From: an uncultured Peptococcaceae bacterium
Lineage (GTDB): Bacteria > Bacillota > Peptococcia > Peptococcales > Peptococcaceae
Reading direction: 5' to 3'
NCBI GenBank assembly: GCA_900556545.1
Contig: USPE01000133.1
Location: 1 to 5,649 of the forward strand
DNA length: 5,649 nt
This document shows positions 1 through 4,348 of the stretch, piece after piece. The notes beneath the pieces were generated by a model. It had not been told where the DNA came from. It worked only from the letters and a program-made list of their open reading frames with translations, and did not search any database. Each line of letters begins with the position of its first letter. Position 1 is the stretch's first letter. The position numbers and the translations under genes were made by a program.

Positions 1-571
1 GGCTGAGGTGAATGCAACCATGGGACGGATTGTGGCCTGTCCTACAGCTGGTTCTTGCGGGATTGTTCCCGGCGTATTAAAAAAAATACAGGAGATGGAG
101 CAGCTGACCGATGAGCAAATTGCGGTGGCGTTGATGACCTGCGCCGGTTTTGGAATGGTGATTGCTTATCGGGCATCGGTATCTGGTGCGGTGGGCGGCT
201 GTCAGGCTGAATGCGGCGCTGCTGCTGCAATGGCTGCCGCTGCTGCGGTGGAATTGCGAAATGGTACACCGGAACAGGCCGGCCAAGCCTGCGCTATGGT
301 GCTGAAAAATGTGATGGGGCTGGTTTGCGACCCTGTGGCAGGACTGGTGGAAGTGCCCTGTGCAAAACGCAATGCGCTGGGAGCCTCGTTGGCGATGGTA
401 ATGGCTGATTTGGCGCTGGCTGGTGTAACCAGTGTGATACCGGCTGATGAAGTGATTACAGCTATGGGTGCAGTGGGCCGCAGTTTGCCTGATTCGTTGC
501 GGGAAACGGCACGGGGCGGTTTGGCAGTTACACCTACCGGATTAAAGTTGCATCAGAAAATTTTTGGTTAA
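1..571 (+). CDS. sdaAA: L-serine dehydratase, iron-sulfur type, alpha subunit (5' truncated by window edge)
   Basis: This is the C-terminal part of the catalytic subunit of the two-subunit, [4Fe-4S]-dependent, PLP-independent L-serine ammonia-lyase, a cytosolic enzyme that turns L-serine into pyruvate and ammonia. The reading frame is open to the left edge (codons GCT GAG GTG from position 2), so the GTG at 8 is an internal valine and not a start. About 100 N-terminal residues of a usual ~290 should lie outside. Numbering from that valine, visible family motifs are NATMGRI and PTAGSCG (2-18), SGAVGGCQAE (59-68), CDPVAGLVEVPC (107-118), KRNA and the ending RGGLAVTPTG. Three cysteines, 65, 107 and 118, are spaced 42 and 11 apart, matching the cluster ligands I recall for the Legionella enzyme. 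Cys69 sits where relatives usually have valine (GCQAEV). The beta subunit gene (sdaAB) is normally just upstream and is not in view. The TPR gene follows within 14 bases, so the two are probably cotranscribed. Family assignment is very secure. Confidence 0.96.
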   Translation, partial: AEVNATMGRIVACPTAGSCGIVPGVLKKIQEMEQLTDEQIAVALMTCAGFGMVIAYRASVSGAVGGCQAECGAAAAMAAAAAVELRNGTPEQAGQACAMVLKNVMGLVCDPVAGLVEVPCAKRNALGASLAMVMADLALAGVTSVIPADEVITAMGAVGRSLPDSLRETARGGLAVTPTGLKLHQKIFG

Positions 572-572
572 T

Positions 573-578
573 GGAGGA
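573..578 (+). promoter_or_regulatory. Ribosome binding site that selects the GTG start of the TPR gene
   Basis: GGAGGA lies 7 bases before the GTG at 586, ideal Shine-Dalgarno spacing. It lies inside the alternative reading that would begin at the ATG at 571. That ATG overlaps the last base of the sdaAA stop codon and has only an A/T-rich stretch with no purine-rich site before it. The GTG is therefore the better start. Confidence 0.75.
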
Positions 579-585
579 ATGCAGC

Positions 586-1272
586 GTGGATTATCAAGAG
601 GCATTAAAAAAGGGAATTGAAGCGAAAAATTATGAGCGGTTTGAAGAAGCTCTGGATTGGTTTCAAAAAGCCATTGCACTAGATTGGAAACAGCCGCAGG
701 CTTATTTTTATCGGGCCAATATTTATAATCACAGTTTAAAAGATTACAGCAAAGCGTTGGAAGATTACGATCGGGCTATTGCATTGAAGCAGGATGATGA
801 AGGGTATTACTACAATCGGGCACTGCTGTTTTTAAATTTAGGTGATGTGGAGCGGGCGATGGAGGACTATAACGCAGCGCTGGCTGTTAATCCTGATTAT
901 GCGTTGGCCATTTGGGACAAAGCGTTAATTGAAGCTGATTGGGAAGAATTTGAATCAGCATTGCAGGGATTGGACAGGGTGCTGGAATTGTCGCCTTATT
1001 CTGCGGCAATCATTTATAAAGATAAGGGCAATATTTATTATAAGCTGGAAGAGTTTGAAAAATCTTTGGAATGCTATAATCAATCTTTGGCGCTGGACCC
1101 CTACTATACCTATGCATATAAAGGCAGAGGCAGTTTGTACACAGCGTTGAACCGCTTTGCAGAGGCAGAGGCTGATTTGAATCAAGCGCTGGAATATGCG
1201 CCGGATGATGCCGATGCCAAGCAGCGATTGGATTTTTTACACAAAAAGCAGGAATTAGTGGGCAGAAGTTGA
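586..1272 (+). CDS. Tetratricopeptide (TPR) repeat protein, function unknown
   Basis: A 228-residue, probably cytosolic protein made almost wholly of TPR units; no signal peptide or membrane segment is visible. I count about six 34-residue units: roughly 2-36, 37-72, 73-104, 105-138, 141-174 and 175-208. Typical TPR residues recur, for example the FEEALDWFQKAIALD, YSKALEDYDRAIAL, FEKSLECYNQSLALDP and FAEAEADLNQALEYAP segments, each closing helix B and the turn. The fourth unit is the most divergent (tryptophans at 110 and 119). A short charged tail ends the protein. TPR arrays are protein-binding scaffolds, so this gives no reaction or partner. The start is taken as GTG 586 because of the GGAGGA before it; starting at ATG 571 would add five residues (MEECS). 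It follows sdaAA with 14 bases between, which suggests cotranscription, but a role in serine catabolism is unproven. Downstream it faces the convergent uracil-DNA glycosylase gene. Confidence 0.92.
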   Translation: MDYQEALKKGIEAKNYERFEEALDWFQKAIALDWKQPQAYFYRANIYNHSLKDYSKALEDYDRAIALKQDDEGYYYNRALLFLNLGDVERAMEDYNAALAVNPDYALAIWDKALIEADWEEFESALQGLDRVLELSPYSAAIIYKDKGNIYYKLEEFEKSLECYNQSLALDPYYTYAYKGRGSLYTALNRFAEAEADLNQALEYAPDDADAKQRLDFLHKKQELVGRS

Positions 1273-1300
1273 GTGGTTTTTTATTGTCTGCAAAATAGTT

Positions 1301-1352
1301 ATGCGCCTCTGCATAGGGCAAAATAAAATTGTTTTGGTCAGCGGAGGCGCAT
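1301..1352 (+). terminator. Long inverted repeat between convergent genes; possible terminator
   Basis: The arms ATGCGCCTCTGC (1301-1312) and GCGGAGGCGCAT (1341-1352) pair over 12 positions, all Watson-Crick except one U-G wobble at 1310/1343. A second short stem, CAAAA (1319-1323) with TTTTG (1332-1336), stacks inside across an asymmetric internal loop. In minus-strand RNA the wobble becomes an A-C mismatch, so the hairpin is more stable in the plus-strand transcript, that of the TPR gene. No uninterrupted T tract follows on either side (TGCTTTGCATGTTTTG on the plus side), so it is not a textbook intrinsic terminator. Its position 28 bases after the TPR stop suits 3'-end formation or protection. 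Confidence 0.45.
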
Positions 1353-1381
1353 TGCTTTGCATGTTTTGGATAATGGCTTTT

Positions 1382-1416
1382 CAGGCTTGCCGATCGCAAA
1401 AATTGCCCGTAGCCTG
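1382..1416 (+). terminator. Weaker hairpin before the convergent udg stop
   Basis: CAGGCT (1382-1387) and AGCCTG (1411-1416) are perfect complements. An inner GCAA (1396-1399) / TTGC (1403-1406) stem closes a 3-base loop, with unpaired stretches between the two stems. On the plus strand the hairpin is followed by CGTGGTTTTAT, a modest U-rich run, so it could be a back-up terminator for the TPR transcript. On the minus strand it lies just after the udg stop but is followed by AAAAG, which does not fit termination. It is a weak call. Confidence 0.22.
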
Positions 1417-1423
1417 CGTGGTT

Positions 1424-2002
1424 TTATATGAGCGGCGGATAGGCCTGGTCTTCCAATTCCTGCAGCTTGCGGAGAATGGTTTGAAAATCCTGTTTGGTTT
1501 CCTCCAATTTGGATGGATCACGCAAAATAGCTGATGGATGGTAAACTGCGGTCATCCAGTAACCTTTGCGGAAAATCCAGGTGCCATGCTGTCTGCTGAT
1601 TTTGTATTGAGGCGCGATCAATTTCTGCGCTGCGATTCGCCCCAGGCAGACAATGATAGGAGGATGCAGTAAAAGGGTTTCGCATTTTAAGAATGGCAGA
1701 CAGGCCTCTTGTTCTGCCGGGGAAGGATCCCGATTGGCCGGCGGATGGCATTTGACAATATTGGTCAGATAAATATCCTGCCGTTTTAATTGTATGGAGG
1801 TGAGCAGCACATCCAGCACTCTGCCTGCCGGTCCTACAAAGGGCACGCCTTGTTGATCTTCCTGAGCGCCCGGCGCTTCCGCAACAAACATTATTTTGGC
1901 AGCACGGTTTCCTCGTCCCATAACCGGCAGATTTCTGGTGCGGCTTAGCGAGCAGCGCTGACAATTGTGTATCATTTGTTCTGTTTGTTCCCATGTATAC
2001 AT
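1424..2002 (-). CDS. udg: Family 4 uracil-DNA glycosylase, [4Fe-4S] type
   Basis: A 192-residue cytosolic base-excision repair enzyme that removes uracil arising from cytosine deamination or dUTP misincorporation, leaving an abasic site. The family 4 hallmarks are all present. Cluster cysteines are Cys14 and Cys17 (CQRC), Cys85 (NIVKCHPP) and Cys101 (EACLPF). The uracil-pocket motif is EAPGAQED at 42-49, running into GVPFVGPAG at 52-60. TNIVKC at 80-85 carries the conserved asparagine. The second catalytic-loop motif HPSAILR is at 155-161. Length is normal for bacterial members (about 190-230). The usual first glycine of GEAPG is alanine here (AEAPG), which I regard as a tolerated variant. 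The start is supported by GGAGG at 2010-2014 on the minus strand, 7 bases before the ATG. It has its own promoter (2080-2108), appears monocistronic in view, and is convergent with the TPR gene. Some relatives are phage-derived, but nothing here suggests that. Confidence 0.95.
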   Translation of the reverse strand: MYTWEQTEQMIHNCQRCSLSRTRNLPVMGRGNRAAKIMFVAEAPGAQEDQQGVPFVGPAGRVLDVLLTSIQLKRQDIYLTNIVKCHPPANRDPSPAEQEACLPFLKCETLLLHPPIIVCLGRIAAQKLIAPQYKISRQHGTWIFRKGYWMTAVYHPSAILRDPSKLEETKQDFQTILRKLQELEDQAYPPLI

Positions 2003-2079
2003 GACAATTCCTCCAATCTGATATATACGTTATTGTTGTTGTTTTTGAGGAGAGACGGTTTATCCTTTCTGGTATTTGT

Positions 2080-2108
2080 ATTATAACGCGGTCAGACATG
2101 CTTGCCAA
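2080..2108 (-). promoter_or_regulatory. Sigma-A-type promoter for the uracil-DNA glycosylase gene
   Basis: Read on the minus strand, TTGGCA (2108-2103, five of six to consensus) is followed by a 17-base spacer and a perfect TATAAT (2085-2080). Transcription would start near 2073, giving a leader of about 70 bases that ends in the GGAGG site at 2014-2010. I see no operator-like repeat over it, so moderate constitutive expression is a reasonable inference. Confidence 0.8.
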
Positions 2109-2243
2109 TAAAGGGCATCAGGTTTTTTCGTCATTTTTTATTAAAGGGAAAGCTGTTTTTGACAATATGGAAGATGAACTGCAGTAAATATCAAGAGTTA
2201 GTAACAAAGATGCCAAACTTTTCTTTTGTTTTGGGCAATAGAA

Positions 2244-2272
2244 TTGACACTGCTGCAAGAAACAGTAACAAT
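2244..2272 (+). promoter_or_regulatory. Candidate promoter for the glycosyltransferase/membrane protein unit
   Basis: A perfect TTGACA (2244-2249) is followed by a 17-base spacer and AACAAT (2267-2272), four of six matches to TATAAT. Transcription would begin near 2280 and leave a leader of roughly 77 bases that carries the hairpin at 2288-2326. The weak -10 keeps this tentative. Confidence 0.45.
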
Positions 2273-2287
2273 AGAAGAAACTACGTG

Positions 2288-2326
2288 TATACCGGTGAGT
2301 GATTGCACATCATCTCACAACGGATA
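2288..2326 (+). other. Imperfect leader hairpin upstream of the glycosyltransferase gene
   Basis: GTGAG (2295-2299) pairs with CTCAC (2314-2318). Inside it GAT (2301-2303) pairs with ATC (2309-2311) around a TGCAC loop. Outside it CC/GG (2292-2293 with 2322-2323) and TAT/ATA (2288-2290 with 2324-2326) extend the stem with small bulges. No U run follows and the ribosome site stays outside the stem, so it is neither a terminator nor an obvious translational switch. It matches no riboswitch class that I recognise. Confidence 0.3.
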
Positions 2327-2356
2327 CCCTGAATGGTAAGGAAAGGACTTGACAGT

Positions 2357-3316
2357 ATGAAGCAGCAGCCATTGGTAAGTGTTATTGTGCCAGTGTATAA
2401 CGGAGAAGCATATTTGGAACGATGTGTGGATAGTATTTTGGAACAGCAATATGAACAGATCGAATTGATCTTAGTGAATGATGGCAGTACAGATAACAGT
2501 TTGGATATTTGCCGTCAGTATGCCCGACAGGATAAACGGGTGCGGGTGATTGATAAAGCCAACAGCGGCGTATCTGACAGCCGCAATCAGGGAATGGCAT
2601 TGGCAGAGGGGAAATATCTGCAGTTTGTAGACAGTGATGACTGGGTGACATCTGATGCTACAGCTATGTTGGTGGAACAGGCAGAACGCTGGCAGTGCGA
2701 AATGGTCATTGCGCCGTTTTATCGGATTGTCGGTTCTTTGGTTACAGAAAATGGACATATCCGTACAGAAAAATTGATCACGATAAAAGAATTTGCGCGG
2801 CAGCTTATGAAAGCGCCGGCCAATTTTTATTATGGCGTGATGTGGAATAAGCTGTATCGGCGGGATATAATTATGCAGCATCAACTGCAGTGCGACACAG
2901 AAATTCAATGGTGTGAAGATTTTATCTTCAATTTGAACTATTTGTGCTATGTAAAGCATGTATATGTTCTGCAGCAGCCGGTATATCATTATGTAAAACG
3001 GAAAGACAGTTTGGTGAGCAGTGAATTGCTCAGCAGCAATATTTATAAGATAAAACGGCGGGTTTATACGCATTATCGTAATTTTTTTGAACAGATGGAT
3101 TTATACGAAACCAATAAAGCAAAAATCAATGGATTTATGCTGGCCGTAACAGCGGACAGTCTGTTTCGTCTGCCATCGGGGATTGTAAATAAAGAGACAC
3201 AGCAAATTATATTTCCAGATGTGGAGCTACAGCGCTTTCGGAAGGAGCGTAGAATTCAGCAGCGCGTAAAGAGAGAGGAGAGCAGGCCGCGATATGAAAC
3301 TGGCCGGCCTAGATAA
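2357..3316 (+). CDS. Family 2 (GT-A fold) glycosyltransferase
   Basis: A 319-residue enzyme expected to move a sugar from a nucleotide-sugar donor to an acceptor at the cytoplasmic face, typically for exopolysaccharide, teichoic acid or glycolipid assembly. The N-terminal GT2 core shows VSVIVPVYNGEAYLERC (7-23), the donor-binding VNDGSTDNS (40-48), NSGVSDSRNQG (69-79) and the metal-binding DSDDW (92-96). The second half has the Firmicute-type acceptor-side motifs GVMWNKLYRR (160-169) and the likely catalytic-base segment CEDFIFN (186-192). There is no transmembrane helix, so it is soluble or peripheral. The start is ATG 2357 because AAGGAAAGGA lies 9 bases before it; the in-frame ATG at 2333 has no ribosome site. 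The last ~25 residues are unusually rich in Arg, Lys and Glu. The membrane protein gene follows after 8 bases, implying one operon. Donor and acceptor cannot be read from sequence. Confidence 0.93.
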   Translation: MKQQPLVSVIVPVYNGEAYLERCVDSILEQQYEQIELILVNDGSTDNSLDICRQYARQDKRVRVIDKANSGVSDSRNQGMALAEGKYLQFVDSDDWVTSDATAMLVEQAERWQCEMVIAPFYRIVGSLVTENGHIRTEKLITIKEFARQLMKAPANFYYGVMWNKLYRRDIIMQHQLQCDTEIQWCEDFIFNLNYLCYVKHVYVLQQPVYHYVKRKDSLVSSELLSSNIYKIKRRVYTHYRNFFEQMDLYETNKAKINGFMLAVTADSLFRLPSGIVNKETQQIIFPDVELQRFRKERRIQQRVKREESRPRYETGRPR

Positions 3317-3324
3317 GAAAGTTT

Positions 3325-4152
3325 ATGAAAAAATGGAATTTGCGAAAAAAGAAAGATGCGTTGGTGCAGCAGCTGAAAGAAAATAAAACAGCATTTAGTT
3401 TATATTTGATTCTGCGTGTGCTGGTAATTGTTGTGATGATTGCGCAGTTTTTAAACGGCAATTATGAAAATGTATTTTTATGTGTGCTGACTTTGGTATT
3501 GTTCTTTGTACCTAGCTTTATTCAGCTCAACTATCATATCAAATTGCCGGATACACTGGAAGTTATCATTTTGTTATTTATCTTTGCAGCAGAAATTTTG
3601 GGTGAAATACATGCCTATTATATTTTGTTTCCTTTTTGGGATACCATGCTGCATACATTAAACGGATTTTTAGCTGCGGCCATTGGTTTTTCTATGGTGG
3701 ATATTTTGAATCGCAACGAGCGGTTTAGTTTTGCCTTATCGCCAACGTTCATGGCCATTGTTGCATTTTGTTTTTCTATGACCATTGGCGTTATGTGGGA
3801 GTTTTTTGAGTTTGCTATGGATTGGTTCTTTCGCTTGGATATGCAAAAGGATCCCGTTATTCCTGCCATATCTTCTGTTATGCTGGATCCCACAGGCGGC
3901 AATACACCAACACAGATTAAAAATATCACAGATGTTGTAATAAATGGGCAGCCGTTGGGTTTGGGCGGTTATTTGGATATTGGTCTGATTGATACCATGA
4001 AGGATTTGTTTGTCAATTTTATTGGTGCAGTGGTATTTTCTATCCTGGGATTCTTTTATGTAAAATACAGAGGCAGGGCCAGCTTTGCCAGTCGTTTTAT
4101 TCCTAAAGTTGTACACAATGGCCGGCACAATAAAAAGAAATTTATTGAATAA
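3325..4152 (+). CDS. Polytopic membrane protein, YjdF/DUF2238-like
   Basis: A 275-residue integral membrane protein of unknown function. After a basic N-terminus (KKWNLRKKK), about six hydrophobic helices are visible: roughly 26-43, 50-67, 78-100, 105-127, 138-168 (long, perhaps re-entrant) and 227-247. The C-terminus is basic (GRHNKKK). A polar loop at 170-222 is rich in Pro, Gly and Asn. Charged or polar residues recur within helices: WDTMLHTLNG (Asp106, His110, Gly114), MWEFFEFAMD (Glu159, Glu162, Asp166) and IDTMKDLFVNFIGA (Asp223, Asp227, Asn231). That D-x3-H-x3-G / E-x2-E / DT-x2-D pattern resembles the YjdF/DUF2238 membrane proteins, with a more distant look of VanZ-like proteins. This assignment is from memory of motifs, not a search. 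The ribosome site is poor (AAGAAAG at 3315-3321), so translation may be coupled to the glycosyltransferase stop 8 bases upstream. The pairing hints at an envelope role, which is inference. Confidence 0.85.
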   Translation: MKKWNLRKKKDALVQQLKENKTAFSLYLILRVLVIVVMIAQFLNGNYENVFLCVLTLVLFFVPSFIQLNYHIKLPDTLEVIILLFIFAAEILGEIHAYYILFPFWDTMLHTLNGFLAAAIGFSMVDILNRNERFSFALSPTFMAIVAFCFSMTIGVMWEFFEFAMDWFFRLDMQKDPVIPAISSVMLDPTGGNTPTQIKNITDVVINGQPLGLGGYLDIGLIDTMKDLFVNFIGAVVFSILGFFYVKYRGRASFASRFIPKVVHNGRHNKKKFIE

Positions 4153-4192
4153 ACCATTCATGATATCTGCGGTGTTGGTTCCTTGTTGCCGT

Positions 4193-4256
4193 TTATGACA
4201 AAAAAACAGCCTCTTATGTCAAAAGGTTATCTTTTTTCTCATTTTTATGTCATAAT
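4193..4256 (+). repeat. Three phased TTATGWCA repeats, possible operator/activator sites
   Basis: TTATGACA (4193-4200), TTATGTCA (4214-4221) and TTATGTCA (4245-4252) lie in the same orientation, each followed by an A-rich WAA. Their starts are 21 and 31 bases apart, close to two and three helical turns, so they would face the same side of the DNA. The third extends to a perfect 11-base palindrome, TTATGTCATAA (4245-4255), overlapping the -10 element. The pattern suits a regulator that binds direct repeats. The identity of any such protein cannot be told from here. Confidence 0.45.
4248..4256 (+). promoter_or_regulatory. Extended -10 promoter for the secreted-protein gene
   Basis: TGTCATAAT combines the TG extension with CATAAT (4251-4256), five of six to the -10 consensus. 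Seventeen bases upstream there is no good -35 (TATCTT at 4228-4233; TTATCT with an 18-base spacer is half matched). That suits an extended -10 or activator-dependent promoter. Transcription would start near 4263. Confidence 0.5.
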
Positions 4257-4348
4257 ACAAAGAGAAAATTTCAGCAAATGTGAAAATGCTTTTTGTTATT
4301 TTGATATGAAAATATACAGCAGGTGCGTAAAGAGAGGGAACAGATACA

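Larger units (their letters stand above)
2109..2356. other. Divergent intergenic region between udg and the glycosyltransferase gene
   Basis: This A/T-rich, 248-base stretch has no supportable gene. The one longer open frame, from a TTG at 2102 to 2302, lacks a ribosome site and overlaps the -35 element of the udg promoter. The region holds TTGACA hexamers at 2159-2164, 2244-2249 and 2349-2354. Only the second has an acceptable -10 at the right distance. Near the gene it contains an imperfect hairpin (2288-2326) and the purine-rich ribosome site AAGGAAAGGA (2338-2347). Confidence 0.6.
4153..4348 (+). promoter_or_regulatory. Regulatory gap upstream of the secreted-protein gene
   Basis: This 196-base, A/T-rich gap has no supportable gene; the open frame at 4183-4425 has no ribosome site and runs into the next gene out of frame. 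It holds three TTATGWCA repeats (4193-4256), an extended -10 promoter at 4248-4256 and a leader of about 85 bases ending in the ribosome site GAGGG (4334-4338). I find no strong terminator for the upstream operon. The best candidate is CCTCTT/AAAAGG (4210-4215 with 4221-4226, one mismatch), followed by TTATCTTTTTT. Confidence 0.55.

Noticed and set aside
1010..1399. 129-codon minus-strand frame over the 3' end of the TPR gene
   Set aside because: It is antisense to clear TPR repeats and runs through the inverted repeat, with no family resemblance.
2159..2190. TTGACA at 2159-2164 as a promoter for the glycosyltransferase
   Set aside because: No -10 hexamer better than three of six occurs at 16-20 bases downstream, so the second TTGACA (2244) is the better candidate.
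2102..2302. Open frame of 66 codons upstream of the glycosyltransferase
   Set aside because: It starts at a TTG with no ribosome site, overlaps the -35 element of the udg promoter, and has no recognisable protein character. The internal ATGs at 2174 and 2210 also lack proper ribosome sites.
2471..3073. 200-codon open frame antisense to the glycosyltransferase
   Set aside because: It is a shadow of a well-supported GT2 gene, with no ribosome site checked out and a composition typical of reverse-frame translation.
3257..4336. Near-repeat CAGCAG + GCGTAAAGAGAG at 3257-3275 and 4317-4336
   Set aside because: The exact shared core is only 12 bases, which is expected about once by chance in a window this size. 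CAG-rich and purine-rich ribosome-site sequence makes it likelier still. It differs by one base in spacing, so a recent duplication is not supported.
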